DNA of 64,000 nucleotides from Rhizobium sp. AC27/96 (GCF_001692325.1 NZ_LXKN01000002.1:165920-229919); one strand, 5' to 3'; shown: positions 44,455 to 54,015, counted from the stretch's first letter. Numbers and translations: made by a program. Notes: generated from the sequence alone by a model not told the origin.

Positions 44455-46794
44455 ATGGATAAATCCGCTTTCGAAGAACGCAAGGTTGTCATCAACGGCT
44501 CGATGCATGGATCGCTGAAGCATGATTCGGCCCATAAGCACGTGACCGGAGCCGCCGACTATATCGACGATATTCCCGAACCGGCAGGCTTGCTGCACGG
44601 TGCGCTTGGCCTCTCCGACCGCGCCCATGCCGAACTCGTCTCCATCGATCTTTCGGCCGTCAAGGCCTATCCCGGCGTCGTCTGGGTCTTCACCGGCGCC
44701 GACGTTCCCGGCGTCAACGACACCAGCTCCAACGGCATGCATGACGAGCCGCTGCTCGCCGAGACCAAGGTCGAGTTTCACGGCCAGCCGATCTTCGCCG
44801 TCATCGCCGAAACGCGCGATGCGGCCCGTCGCGCCGCTCGCCTCGCCAAGATCGACTACCGCGACCTCACGCATTGGAGTGATATCGATGGCGCGCTCGC
44901 CAATGGCGCACCGCTCGTCTACGAGCCGATGACGCTGAAGCGCGGCGAGCCCGAAACGGAGATGGCAAACTCCAAGCACCGCATCAAGGCGCAGATGCGC
45001 ATCGGCGGCCAGGAGCACTTCTATCTCGAAAGCCATATCGCCATGGCGATCCCCGGCGAGGACGATGAGGTCACCGTCTGGTCGTCCACCCAGCATCCAA
45101 GCGAAATCCAGCATATTGTCGGCCATGTTCTAAACATTCCGTCCAATGCCGTCACTGTCGTCGTGCGTCGCATGGGCGGCGGCTTCGGCGGCAAGGAAAC
45201 GCAGGGCAATCAGTTTGCGGCTTTGGCCGCCGTCGCCGCCAAGAAGCTCGGCCGCGCCGTCAAGTTCCGCCCCGACCGCGATGAGGACATGAGCGCCACG
45301 GGCAAGCGCCACGACTTTCTGGTGGATTACGAAGTCGGCTTCGACGACGACGGCCGCATCCATACTGTCGATGCCACCTATGCCGCTCGCTGCGGCTTTT
45401 CCTCCGACCTCTCAGGCCCGGTCACCGACCGCGCGCTGTTCCATGCGGATTCGAGCTATTTCTATCCGCATGTGCACCTCACATCGAAGCCGCTGAAGAC
45501 CCATACCGTTTCCAACACAGCCTTTCGCGGCTTCGGCGGCCCGCAAGGCATGGTCGGCGGCGAGCGCATGATCGAAGAGATCGCCTATGCGCTTGGCAAG
45601 GACCCGCTGGAAATCCGCCGCGCCAACTTCTACGGCCAGCCTGGTTCCGGCCGGACGCTGACGCCCTATCATCAGGAGGTCACCGACAACATCATCAACC
45701 GCATCGTCGATGAATTGGAAGCATCCTCCGATTACCAGGAACGGCGCAAAGCGATCATCGAGTTCAACCGCTCGAGCCGCTTCATCCGCAAGGGCATCGC
45801 GCTGACACCGGTGAAATTCGGCATTTCCTTCACCATGACCGCCTTCAACCAGGCGGGCGCGCTGGTGCATGTCTATCAGGACGGCTCCATTCACCTGAAC
45901 CACGGTGGCACCGAGATGGGCCAAGGCCTCTATACGAAGGTCGCGCAGGTTTTGGCTGATAGCTTTCAGGTCGATATCGACCGGGTGAAAATTACTGCGA
46001 CGACAACTGGCAAGGTGCCGAACACATCGGCAACAGCCGCCTCCTCCGGCTCCGACCTGAACGGCATGGCCGCCTATGATGCCGCCCGCCAGATCAAGGA
46101 GCGGCTCGTCGCCTTCGCCATCGAGAAGTGGGGTGTCGGCGCCGAAGAAGTGCAGTTCCTGCCGAACCGCGTTCGCGTCGGCGACACCGAAATCCCCTTC
46201 CCCGATTTCGTCAAGCAGGCCTATTTCGCCCGCGTGCAGCTCTCCGCCGCCGGCTTCTACAAGACGCCGAAGATCCATTGGGATCGCAAGGCCGGCCGCG
46301 GCACGCCGTTCTATTATTTCTCCTATGGCGCCGCCTGCTCGGAAGTCTCGATCGACACGCTGACCGGCGAATATCTGATCGATCGCGCCGATATCCTCCA
46401 CGATGTCGGCCGCTCCCTCAATCCGGCAATCGACATCGGCCAGGTCGAGGGCGCCTTCGTGCAGGGCATGGGCTGGCTGACGACCGAGGAGCTCTGGTGG
46501 GATGCCAAGGGCCGTCTGCGCACGCATGCGCCCTCCACCTACAAGATCCCGCTCGCCTCCGACCGACCGAAGATCTTCAACACACGCCTTGCCGAATGGT
46601 CCGAAAACACGGAAGCCACCATTGGCCGTTCCAAGGCTGTGGGTGAGCCGCCCTTCATGCTCCCGATCTCGGTGCTTGAAGCATTATCGATGGCGGTTGC
46701 GAGCGTTGCGGATTACCGCGTCTGCCCGCGCCTCGACGCGCCGGCAACGCCGGAACGGGTGCTGATGGCGGTGGAGCGCCTGAAGGCGATGTGA
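44455..46794 (+). CDS. xdhB: xanthine dehydrogenase large (molybdopterin) subunit
   Basis: Molybdenum-cofactor subunit, 779 residues. Motifs: KHVTGAADYIDDIPEP at the N-terminus, GGGFGGKETQGNQFAALAA, FRGFGGPQGM, GGTEMGQGLYTKVAQV, and the catalytic glutamate in KAVGEPPFMLPISV near the C-terminus. Length and order of motifs match the XdhB type of bacterial XDH. The urate made here is the substrate of PuuD, encoded 1.5 kb downstream. Confidence 0.95.
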   Translation: MDKSAFEERKVVINGSMHGSLKHDSAHKHVTGAADYIDDIPEPAGLLHGALGLSDRAHAELVSIDLSAVKAYPGVVWVFTGADVPGVNDTSSNGMHDEPLLAETKVEFHGQPIFAVIAETRDAARRAARLAKIDYRDLTHWSDIDGALANGAPLVYEPMTLKRGEPETEMANSKHRIKAQMRIGGQEHFYLESHIAMAIPGEDDEVTVWSSTQHPSEIQHIVGHVLNIPSNAVTVVVRRMGGGFGGKETQGNQFAALAAVAAKKLGRAVKFRPDRDEDMSATGKRHDFLVDYEVGFDDDGRIHTVDATYAARCGFSSDLSGPVTDRALFHADSSYFYPHVHLTSKPLKTHTVSNTAFRGFGGPQGMVGGERMIEEIAYALGKDPLEIRRANFYGQPGSGRTLTPYHQEVTDNIINRIVDELEASSDYQERRKAIIEFNRSSRFIRKGIALTPVKFGISFTMTAFNQAGALVHVYQDGSIHLNHGGTEMGQGLYTKVAQVLADSFQVDIDRVKITATTTGKVPNTSATAASSGSDLNGMAAYDAARQIKERLVAFAIEKWGVGAEEVQFLPNRVRVGDTEIPFPDFVKQAYFARVQLSAAGFYKTPKIHWDRKAGRGTPFYYFSYGAACSEVSIDTLTGEYLIDRADILHDVGRSLNPAIDIGQVEGAFVQGMGWLTTEELWWDAKGRLRTHAPSTYKIPLASDRPKIFNTRLAEWSENTEATIGRSKAVGEPPFMLPISVLEALSMAVASVADYRVCPRLDAPATPERVLMAVERLKAM

Positions 46795-46940
46795 TGGCTA
46801 TCGCGCCAGACAAAAGTGGCATGCAGAAAGTCGGAAGCCACAAAGCGAACTCGTGTTTGCCGCAGCAAGCCCCCAGCATTGACAATGCTCGGAAGTCATA
46901 GCCGCCCTGACGGCCACGACCCTTCGACAGCGTCTTCAGC

Positions 46941-47144
46941 CTATCGCAGCCGCATATCCTCATAACGCGGCTCACGCCCGTCCAGGAAACCCAGGTCGCG
47001 TTTCACCCGGTCCGGCATGTCTTCAAGATCCAGATGCGGGGATGGCTCGCCGTGCCTGCTGAAGACCTGCGCCAACGATTCCAGAACCCGAGCGAAGCCT
47101 GAAGGCTTGGCCATTTCTATCCGTTCCACAGCATAACAGTCCAT
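46941..47144 (-). CDS. small DUF1127-like protein
   Basis: A 67-residue basic protein ending LEDMPDRVKRDLGFLDGREP, which resembles the DUF1127 C-terminal signature (short helix, then RDIG/RDLG). Such small proteins regulate phosphate and RNA turnover in some rhizobia and agrobacteria. It is divergent from the LysR gene, a frequent pairing. Family membership is by resemblance only. Confidence 0.6.
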   Translation of the reverse strand: MDCYAVERIEMAKPSGFARVLESLAQVFSRHGEPSPHLDLEDMPDRVKRDLGFLDGREPRYEDMRLR

Positions 47145-47154
47145 GACAACACCT

Positions 47155-47178
47155 CAATTCAATCAACGATGTGAATTG
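47155..47178. promoter_or_regulatory. inverted repeat between the DUF1127 and LysR genes
   Basis: CAATTCA (47155-47161), ten bases, TGAATTG (47172-47178): perfect 7-bp arms, 10 bp from the DUF1127-like start and 69 bp from the lysR start. A suitable binding site for the LysR protein, which usually recognises such dyads. Confidence 0.5.
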
Positions 47179-47246
47179 CACTTTGCTGCCAAAAATGCTG
47201 AAATTCCAATCGAACTATCGTCTGGATGCATAAAGAGAACTTATCC

Positions 47247-48143
47247 ATGAAGCTGTCGAAACGCTTCCCGTTGAATGCCCTGCGCGTCTTCGAGGCTGCC
47301 GCCAGGCTCGGCAGCTTCACCCGTGCCGGCGACGAGCTGGGCATGACGCAGACGGCCGTCAGCTATCAGATCAAGCTGCTTGAGGAGACCGTGGGCGAGC
47401 CTCTGTTTCTGCGCCGCCCGAGGCAGATCGAACTGACCGAAACCGGGGAGCAGCTGGCGCCAAAAGTAGCCGAAGCCTTTGCCATGTTGCAGGATGCCAT
47501 GGCCTCGATCAGCGGCGACGCCGAGACCACGCTTCTCATCCATTCGACGCCGACCTTTGCCTCCCAATGGCTCGCACGCCATCTCGGCTCGTTTCAGCTC
47601 AAGCACCCCAAAATCGCCGTTCGACTGTCGACCTCAGGCTCGATCATCGATTTCGCTCGCGAACCGTCCGACATCGCCGTCCGCGCCGGCTTGGGCACAT
47701 GGCCGGGCCTGCGTGCCCACTTGTTGATGAAAATGACCTTCACGCCCATGCTGAGCCCGGCGCTGGCAGAGACGATCGGCGGCGTGCACGAGCCGGCTGA
47801 TCTCCTGAAGCTGCGCATCATCGATGCGGGTGATCCATGGTGGGTTACATGGTTCCAGGATGCCGGCGTTACCGACCCCGGCCTTCAGGGCAGGCCGCGA
47901 AGCAGGCTGGGTGCGCAATCCTTCGAGGCAAGTGCTGCCTTGGCCGGTCAGGGGGTCGCGGTTCTCACACCCGAATTCTACGCGGAGGAGCTTGCCTCCG
48001 GAAGGCTGATCCAGCCTTTCGATATCCTTTCGACCGACGGTGCCGACTATTGGGTCGCCTATCCGGAAAACAGGCGTCATACACCGCGCATCCGAGCCTT
48101 CAGGGACTGGCTCCTCACCGAATTCGGCCGGCCGCTGGAATAA
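47247..48143 (+). CDS. LysR-family regulator (GcvA-like)
   Basis: A 298-residue LysR regulator from the ATG at 47247. N-terminal winged helix: LNALRVFEAAARLGSFTRAGDELGMTQTAVSYQIKLLEE, in shortened form here to its key part TQTAVSYQIKLLEE. The effector domain has GcvA-type LSTSGSIIDFAREPSDIAVRAG. It is divergent from a small DUF1127-like gene and lies 115 bp upstream of puuD, so it could control either neighbour. Confidence 0.9.
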   Translation: MKLSKRFPLNALRVFEAAARLGSFTRAGDELGMTQTAVSYQIKLLEETVGEPLFLRRPRQIELTETGEQLAPKVAEAFAMLQDAMASISGDAETTLLIHSTPTFASQWLARHLGSFQLKHPKIAVRLSTSGSIIDFAREPSDIAVRAGLGTWPGLRAHLLMKMTFTPMLSPALAETIGGVHEPADLLKLRIIDAGDPWWVTWFQDAGVTDPGLQGRPRSRLGAQSFEASAALAGQGVAVLTPEFYAEELASGRLIQPFDILSTDGADYWVAYPENRRHTPRIRAFRDWLLTEFGRPLE

Positions 48144-48258
48144 TGCGGGCGGACATTCGCCAAGACCACGGCTTTTGGCTCGCCTATCAAACTCTCCGCT
48201 TCCATCCGACCTCAACATTTTGCAAGGTGTCGAGTCGAAAGAGAAGAAGGGGGACCGC

Positions 48259-49497
48259 ATGTACGAGTATGCCATAGCGTGGGAATGGCTGGCTTTTGCC
48301 GCCCGCTGGTTCCACGTCATAACCGCGATTGCCTGGATCGGTTCGTCCTTCTATTTCATCGCGCTCGATCTCGGGCTGGTCAAGCGCCCGCACCTTCCGC
48401 CCGGTGCCTATGGCGAGGAATGGCAGGTTCACGGCGGCGGCTTCTATCATATCCAGAAATATCTCGTGGCACCCGCGCAGATGCCGGAGCATCTGACCTG
48501 GTTCAAATACGAGAGCTATTTCACCTGGCTTTCCGGCTTCCTGATGATGTGCATCGTCTACTACGGCGGCGCCAATCTCTTTCTCATCGACCGGCATGTG
48601 CTCGACGTCAGCGTCCCCGTTGCCATCCTGATCTCGCTCGCCTCGCTCGCCGGCGGCTGGATCGTTTACGACCTGCTCTGCAAATCGCCGCTTGGCAACA
48701 ATACCTGGGGCCTTATGGCGGTGCTTTACGCCGTGCTGGTCTTCATGGCCTGGGGCTATACGCATCTGTTCACCGGCCGCGCCGCCTTCCTGCATCTTGG
48801 CGCCTTCACCGCGACGATCATGTCCGCCAATGTCTTCATGATCATCATCCCCAACCAGAAAGTCGTCGTCGCCGACCTCATCGCCGGCCGCACGCCCGAT
48901 CCGAAATACGGCCGCATCGCCAAGCAGCGCTCGCTGCACAACAACTACCTGACGCTGCCCGTCATCTTCTTCATGCTGTCGAACCACTATCCTCTGGCCT
49001 TCGGCACGGCCTACAATTGGGTCATCGCGGCGCTGGTCTTCCTGATGGGCGTCACCATCCGTCATTGGTTCAACACCACGCATGCTCGTAAGGGCCGCCC
49101 GACCTGGACCTGGATCGTCACGCTCGTCCTCTTTATCGTCATCATGTGGCTTTCGACGGTGCCGAAGGTGCTGACCGGTGAAAAGGATGCCAATGCGGTC
49201 GCGCCCGCCTTCCAGCAATTCGCCTCGGACGCGCATTTCCCGGCCGTCAAGCAGATGGTCTCGACACGCTGTTCCATGTGCCATGCGGCCGAGCCCGTCT
49301 ATGAAGGGATTGTCCGACCGCCGAAGGATGTGATGCTGGAAAATGACGCGGAAATCGCTATGCATGCCCGGGAGATTTATATCCAGGCCGGCCGCAGCCA
49401 TGCCATGCCTCCGGGCAACGTCACCGAGGTGACGCCCGAGGAGCGCAAATTGCTGGTCGCCTGGTTCGAAAGCTCCATCGGAGAAAAGAGCCAATGA
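48259..49497 (+). CDS. puuD: urate oxidase PuuD (membrane, cytochrome c-linked)
   Basis: Oxidises urate to 5-hydroxyisourate. 412 residues from the ATG at 48259 (GGGGGA upstream). The N-terminal part has about eight membrane helices with conserved His (AARWFHVITAIAWIGSSFYF, NQKVVVADLIAG) and the C-terminal ~100 residues are a cytochrome c domain with CSMCH and a later AMPPGN methionine. PuuD is the cytochrome-fused urate oxidase of Pseudomonas and rhizobia that does not produce H2O2 as cofactor-free uricase does. Overlaps guaD by 4 bp. Confidence 0.94.
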   Translation: MYEYAIAWEWLAFAARWFHVITAIAWIGSSFYFIALDLGLVKRPHLPPGAYGEEWQVHGGGFYHIQKYLVAPAQMPEHLTWFKYESYFTWLSGFLMMCIVYYGGANLFLIDRHVLDVSVPVAILISLASLAGGWIVYDLLCKSPLGNNTWGLMAVLYAVLVFMAWGYTHLFTGRAAFLHLGAFTATIMSANVFMIIIPNQKVVVADLIAGRTPDPKYGRIAKQRSLHNNYLTLPVIFFMLSNHYPLAFGTAYNWVIAALVFLMGVTIRHWFNTTHARKGRPTWTWIVTLVLFIVIMWLSTVPKVLTGEKDANAVAPAFQQFASDAHFPAVKQMVSTRCSMCHAAEPVYEGIVRPPKDVMLENDAEIAMHAREIYIQAGRSHAMPPGNVTEVTPEERKLLVAWFESSIGEKSQ

Positions 49498-50801
49498 CCA
49501 CCCTTCTGCGCGGCCGCCTGCTGTCCTTCAAGCGCCTGCCGCAAAGCCTCGATGATACGGATAGCTACGCTTACGAAAGCGACGGCGGCCTGCTGATCGA
49601 GGACGGCATCATCGTCGCGACCGGCCTCTATGCCGATATCAAGGCGCAGGCGCCGGAAAACGTCACCGAAATCGACCATCGGCCGCATCTGATCCTTCCC
49701 GGGTTCATCGACATGCACCTGCATTTCCCGCAGATGCAGGTGATTGCCTCCTACGCTGCCAATCTTCTGGAATGGCTGAACACCTACACCTTCCCCGAGG
49801 AATGCCGCTTCGTCGAAAGCGCGCACGCCGAGCGCATCGCCACGCATTTCTATGACGAGTTGATCCGCCATGGCACGACGACGGCCGTTGCCTATTGCTC
49901 TGTGCACAAGACCTCCGCCGACGCCTTCTTCTCCGAAGCCATGCGCCGCAACATGCGCATGGTTGGCGGCAAGGTGATGATGGATCGCCATGCGCCGCAG
50001 GGGCTGCTCGACACCCCGGAGATGGGCTATGACGAGACACGCCAGGTGATATCAGACTGGCATGGCAAAGGCCGCAACCATGTCGCCATCACGCCGCGCT
50101 TCGCCATCACCTCGACGCCGGCGCAGATGGAGGCGACGGCCGCCCTCGCCCGCGAATTCCCGGACCTGCACATCCAGACGCATCTGTCCGAGAACCACGA
50201 CGAGATCGCCTTCACCTGCGAGCTCTACCCGGAAGCGATCGACTATACTGATATCTACGCCCGCTACGGGCTACTTGGCTCCAAGAGCCTGTTCGGTCAT
50301 GCAATTCATCTCTCCGAGCGCGAGGCCGATGCCATGAGCGAGGCCGGCGCGGTCGCCGTGCATTGCCCGACCTCGAACCTCTTCCTCGGCTCCGGTCTCT
50401 TCCCGCTGAAGGCGCTGGCGCGCCGCGAGAAGCCCGTTCGTATCGGCGTTGCCACCGATATCGGCGGCGGCTCGAGCTATTCTATGCTGCGCACCATGGA
50501 TGAGGCCTACAAGATCCAGCAGCTCCTCGGCGAGCGCCTGAACCCGCTGGAAAGCTATTACTACATGACCCGAGGCAATGCCGAGGCCCTCTCGCTCGCC
50601 GACAAGATCGGCACGCTGGACACCGGCACGGAGGCTGACCTCATCATCCTCAACGCCGCCGCCACGCCGGCCATGGCGTTGAAGATGGAAGTCGTAAAGA
50701 ACCTCACCGAGGAACTGTTCCTGCTACAGACGATGGGCGACGATCGCGCTATCGTCGAAACCTATGTCGCCGGAAAGCCGATGAAATCGATCCTGCAATA
50801 G
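49494..50801 (+). CDS. guaD: guanine deaminase
   Basis: Converts guanine to xanthine, supplying xanthine dehydrogenase. 435 residues with the amidohydrolase landmarks of GuaD: GFIDMHLHFPQMQ (zinc site), RHGTTTAVAYCSVHKTS, THLSENHDEIAF, FGHAIHLSE, HCPTSNLFLGSG and ATDIGGGSSYSMLRTM. Translationally coupled to puuD. Confidence 0.95.
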   Translation: MTTLLRGRLLSFKRLPQSLDDTDSYAYESDGGLLIEDGIIVATGLYADIKAQAPENVTEIDHRPHLILPGFIDMHLHFPQMQVIASYAANLLEWLNTYTFPEECRFVESAHAERIATHFYDELIRHGTTTAVAYCSVHKTSADAFFSEAMRRNMRMVGGKVMMDRHAPQGLLDTPEMGYDETRQVISDWHGKGRNHVAITPRFAITSTPAQMEATAALAREFPDLHIQTHLSENHDEIAFTCELYPEAIDYTDIYARYGLLGSKSLFGHAIHLSEREADAMSEAGAVAVHCPTSNLFLGSGLFPLKALARREKPVRIGVATDIGGGSSYSMLRTMDEAYKIQQLLGERLNPLESYYYMTRGNAEALSLADKIGTLDTGTEADLIILNAAATPAMALKMEVVKNLTEELFLLQTMGDDRAIVETYVAGKPMKSILQ

Positions 50802-50842
50802 GGCGACAAGAAGCAACACAACCACCGAGAAGGCAGACAGCC

Positions 50843-51982
50843 ATGACCGCGCCGCTTACCATTGCCGAACTGAAACAGATCGCCAAGCGGCGCGTGCCGA
50901 AGATGTTTTTCCAATACGCCGATTCCGGATCCTGGACGGAATCGACCTATCAGGCGAACGAGGCCGATTTCGCCAGGATCAAGCTGCGCCAGCGCGTCCT
51001 CGTCGATATGTCCGACCGATCACTGGCAACCACGATGGTCGGCCAGAAGGCCTCTATGCCGGTGGCGTTGGCGCCGACCGGCCTCACCGGCATGCAGCAT
51101 GCCGATGGCGAGATGCTGGCGGCGCGCGCAGCCGAGGAATTCGGCATCCCCTTCACGCTGTCGACCATGAGCATCTGCTCGATCGAGGACATCGCCTCGG
51201 TGACGAAACAGCCCTTCTGGTTCCAGCTCTATGTGATGAAGGATCGCGATTTCGTCCTGAACCTGATCCAGCGCGCCAAGGCCGCAAAATGCTCGGCGCT
51301 GGTACTGACAGCCGACCTGCAGATCCTCGGACAGCGCCACAACGACATCCGCAACGGACTTTCCGCGCCGCCGAAAATGACGGCGAAGAACGTCTGGCAA
51401 ATGGCGATAAGGCCGCGCTGGTGCATGGAGATGCTGAAAACGAAGCGCCATTCCTTCGGCAACATCATCGGCCATGCCAAGGATATTTCCGACATGACGA
51501 CGCTGTCGCATTGGACGCATTCGCAGTTCGATCCCAAGCTCTCCTGGAGCGATGTCGCCTGGATCAAGGAGCAATGGGGCGGCCCGCTGATCATCAAGGG
51601 TATTCTTGACCCCGAGGATGCCAGGGCGGCCGTGGATACCGGCGCCGATGCCATCATCGTTTCCAATCATGGCGGCCGTCAGCTCGATGGCGCTCACTCC
51701 TCCATCAGCATGCTGCCAAGGATCGTCGACGCCGTTGGCGACAAGATCGAGGTGCATATGGATGGCGGCATCCGTTCGGGCCAGGACGTGCTCAAGGCCA
51801 TCGCTTACGGCGCAAAGGGCACCTTCATTGGCCGCCCATTCCTCTACGGCCTCGGCGCCATGGGCAAGGAAGGTGTGACGCTGGCGCTCGAAATCATCCG
51901 CAAGGAATTGGATACTTCGATGGCACTTTGCGGCAAGCGCGATATCAAAGCGGTCGGGCGGGATATTCTCGCCGATCTCTAG
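50843..51982 (+). CDS. FMN-dependent alpha-hydroxy-acid oxidase/dehydrogenase
   Basis: A 379-residue (S)-2-hydroxy-acid enzyme of the lactate dehydrogenase LldD / glycolate oxidase family. Catalytic residues are all visible: tyrosines in KMFFQYADSGSW and FQLYVMKDRD, the Lys in LIIKGILDPEDA, and His/Arg in VSNHGGRQLDG; FMN-binding DGGIRSGQDVLKA follows. It is third in the puuD-guaD operon, 41 bp after guaD, an unusual place for a lactate enzyme. Because the pathway ends in glyoxylate, a role with glycolate or ureidoglycolate is conceivable but not shown. AGAAGGCAG precedes the ATG. Confidence 0.9.
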   Translation: MTAPLTIAELKQIAKRRVPKMFFQYADSGSWTESTYQANEADFARIKLRQRVLVDMSDRSLATTMVGQKASMPVALAPTGLTGMQHADGEMLAARAAEEFGIPFTLSTMSICSIEDIASVTKQPFWFQLYVMKDRDFVLNLIQRAKAAKCSALVLTADLQILGQRHNDIRNGLSAPPKMTAKNVWQMAIRPRWCMEMLKTKRHSFGNIIGHAKDISDMTTLSHWTHSQFDPKLSWSDVAWIKEQWGGPLIIKGILDPEDARAAVDTGADAIIVSNHGGRQLDGAHSSISMLPRIVDAVGDKIEVHMDGGIRSGQDVLKAIAYGAKGTFIGRPFLYGLGAMGKEGVTLALEIIRKELDTSMALCGKRDIKAVGRDILADL

Positions 51983-52719
51983 CGCAACCAGCCCGTCGCC
52001 AGACCGCTTGCCCATTCGGCACGGCCCCTCTTCATCGCCAATTCCGCCATGGCCTGATGGTCATAAACCACATTCCGGAAGACCGGCAGCCAGCACTCGC
52101 CCTGCTTTTCCACGATCGCATAGGAGGCGAAGGGATGACCGACCTCCACCTTGTGATAGTAAGGCAGATCGTCGTCATAGGCCGGGCAGCCGACGCTGCC
52201 GGGATTGACAATCAGACGCCCGCCGGAAAGGCGGACGGCACGCGGAATATGGCTGTGACCACACAGGATCAGCGGAAACTCGACGCCGTCAACAAGCGCT
52301 TCGATCTCTTCCAGCGGCTTCAGATAGACATGGCCATCCGGCGAGACGGATTCGAGCCAGTAGACGTTGTCATTGGCGGGAGTGGCGTGGCAGAGATAGG
52401 CTTCGTTCTGGTAGACGGTGCTGAATGGCAGGCTGCGCAGCCAAGCGAGATGACGTTCGCTCAATTCCGCGTAAGCCACGCTATCAGAGGCGTGCATTGC
52501 CTCAGGCGCCTGCTCGATCAGGTATCGGTCATGGTTGCCGCGAACCGTCACGGCATCGAGCCCCAGCAGAATATCGGCAGTCTTCCCCACCGTCAGCGGT
52601 CCGCTGAAACAATCGCCAAGATTGACGATATCCGTGATGCCTTGCTTTCGGATATCCTCAAGCACCGCCTCCAGCGCCAGATGATTGCCGTGAATATCCG
52701 CAATCACAGCAAAGCGCAT
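51979..52719 (-). CDS. metallophosphoesterase (YfcE/MJ0936-like)
   Basis: A 246-residue calcineurin-like phosphoesterase. Metal ligands in order: DIHGN, GDCFSGP, GNHD (VTVRGNHDRYL), H in YLCHATPAND and GHSH (LILCGHSHIPRA). It is the last gene of the minus-strand urate operon, 3 bp from uraH, and its stop overlaps the hydroxy-acid oxidase stop (the tetranucleotide CTAG serves both). Substrate unknown; a role in purine breakdown is only suggested by position. Confidence 0.88.
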   Translation of the reverse strand: MRFAVIADIHGNHLALEAVLEDIRKQGITDIVNLGDCFSGPLTVGKTADILLGLDAVTVRGNHDRYLIEQAPEAMHASDSVAYAELSERHLAWLRSLPFSTVYQNEAYLCHATPANDNVYWLESVSPDGHVYLKPLEEIEALVDGVEFPLILCGHSHIPRAVRLSGGRLIVNPGSVGCPAYDDDLPYYHKVEVGHPFASYAIVEKQGECWLPVFRNVVYDHQAMAELAMKRGRAEWASGLATGWLR

Positions 52720-52722
52720 ATC

Positions 52723-53079
52723 TCAGCTCCCGCGATAGGTGGAATAGCCATAGGGCGAGATGAGCAACGGCACATGATAATGCGCCGTTATGTCGGCAAT
52801 GCCGAAACGGATCGGCACGAGATCGAGAAAGGCCGGCTCCGTCAGCTTCGCGCCGCTTGCGCGCAGATAGTCGCCGGCTTGGAACAGCAGCTCATAGGTG
52901 CCGGCGACGAAGCTGTCGCCGATCAGAATAGGACCACCGTCGACGCGCCCGTCCGAATTGGTCGTCACCGTCTTTAGATGGATGCGAGCATCGCCCTCGA
53001 TCCTGAAAAGATCGATCACCAGGCCTTCGGCCGGCTTGCCGAGGGCCGTATCGAGCACATGGGTCGTCAGTCCGGTCAT
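52723..53079 (-). CDS. uraH: 5-hydroxyisourate hydrolase (transthyretin-like)
   Basis: Hydrolyses 5-hydroxyisourate, the product of PuuD, to OHCU. 118 residues, typical. The N-terminal [16 protein letters not shown] and the C-terminal [18 protein letters not shown] with the YRGS tetrapeptide are diagnostic of the transthyretin-related hydrolases. Overlaps allA by 4 bp. Confidence 0.96.
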   Translation of the reverse strand: MTGLTTHVLDTALGKPAEGLVIDLFRIEGDARIHLKTVTTNSDGRVDGGPILIGDSFVAGTYELLFQAGDYLRASGAKLTEPAFLDLVPIRFGIADITAHYHVPLLISPYGYSTYRGS

Positions 53080-53576
53080 AGGGTCGGTGCTCCGATGATG
53101 AAGGGGGTATCGAAGAAGAATTCCACCAGGTTGTTTCCCGGCCCGTCGCGGTCGACGACCAGGAAATCGCTCTGCTCGCCAAGCGCCATCAATGGATAAT
53201 GCCAGACTTTAGCGCGGTAATTCACGCCCTGATCCCCGCGTGCAAGGAAGATCTCCGGCTTGCCCGGCTTGCCGTCCTCATCCCGCGCAACGACCACCAG
53301 GAAGGGCCGACCGTTGAGCGGCACGAAGGCCTGGCTGCCGAAGGGGTGATGCTCCATCATCTCGATCGCATAGGGAAAGGCGCGCGGTTGGCCGCGAAAG
53401 ATATTCAGGATCACCCGTGCCCCATCGCCGATGGCCTCGGCGCTGGCAAGCCCGTGAAAACGCTCCGTCGTGCCGCCATTGATGAGGCGCATCGTCGCCG
53501 GATCAGCCTCGATCACATCGCCGAATGGTGTGAATGCCGCCTTTGTCAGGGGGCGAATGTCCAGTTGCTGTGTCAT
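53076..53576 (-). CDS. allA: ureidoglycolate lyase
   Basis: Cleaves ureidoglycolate to glyoxylate and urea. 166 residues of the AllA cupin-like family: [14 protein letters not shown] at the start, [33 protein letters not shown], and [19 protein letters not shown]. Lies between uraH and the DUF86 gene. Confidence 0.93.
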   Translation of the reverse strand: MTQQLDIRPLTKAAFTPFGDVIEADPATMRLINGGTTERFHGLASAEAIGDGARVILNIFRGQPRAFPYAIEMMEHHPFGSQAFVPLNGRPFLVVVARDEDGKPGKPEIFLARGDQGVNYRAKVWHYPLMALGEQSDFLVVDRDGPGNNLVEFFFDTPFIIGAPTL

Positions 53577-53583
53577 TCTATGA

Positions 53584-53946
53584 TTATTCGCCTTCCGCTC
53601 GCCAATGGCGAATGGAGTCCAGTTGTGAGAGCAGGTCCGGAACGGATGTTTGCGCCATATCCCATAGGGCCGTCAGCTCAATGTCGACATAGCCCTGCGC
53701 AATTCGATTCCGAAAGTCGCCTAGCGCATGCCAAGGCAGATCCGGATGGTCAACGGTAAATTCGGGATATTCCTCCGAAATGCGCGAGGCCGCTTCGCCC
53801 AGCAGCACGAGATTCATGCCGATAGCTCGTTGTTTCTCGAGGTCGTTGAGAAAGGCGTCACGATCAATCCCGTGTAGAAACGAACAGATTTCGGACGCCG
53901 CCCGCTGCATGCGATCGAGATAGGTAACCAGCCGATCCAAACTCAT
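53584..53946 (-). CDS. orphan HepT-like (DUF86) protein with altered catalytic motif
   Basis: A 120-residue HEPN-fold protein of the DUF86/HepT family: [21 protein letters not shown] and [20 protein letters not shown]. HepT ribonucleases and their relatives use an Rx4H motif, usually RNRIVHGY; here residues 79-86 read RNRIAQGY, with Gln84 where His is expected. The MntA-type nucleotidyltransferase antitoxin that normally accompanies HepT is absent. The gene is inserted between allA (7 bp) and uraD, within an operon of urate genes. It is probably a non-catalytic remnant or domesticated protein. Confidence 0.88.
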   Translation of the reverse strand: MSLDRLVTYLDRMQRAASEICSFLHGIDRDAFLNDLEKQRAIGMNLVLLGEAASRISEEYPEFTVDHPDLPWHALGDFRNRIAQGYVDIELTALWDMAQTSVPDLLSQLDSIRHWRAEGE

Positions 53947-54015
53947 GTCACACGCCCTCTTTCAGCCCGGTCGCAAGCCTTGAGAGCTCCAGAAAGAGAC
54001 AGCCCTCTCCGCATA

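Noticed and set aside
42001..45126. A 1041-codon open frame on the minus strand
   Set aside because: It is antisense to bdhA and xdhAB, which are certain. Long shadow frames are expected in GC-rich DNA, and the product resembles no family and is full of Asp/Gly/Arg/His strings.
48187..49494. A 435-codon minus-strand frame opposite puuD
   Set aside because: Antisense to PuuD, which keeps its membrane helices and CxxCH motif.
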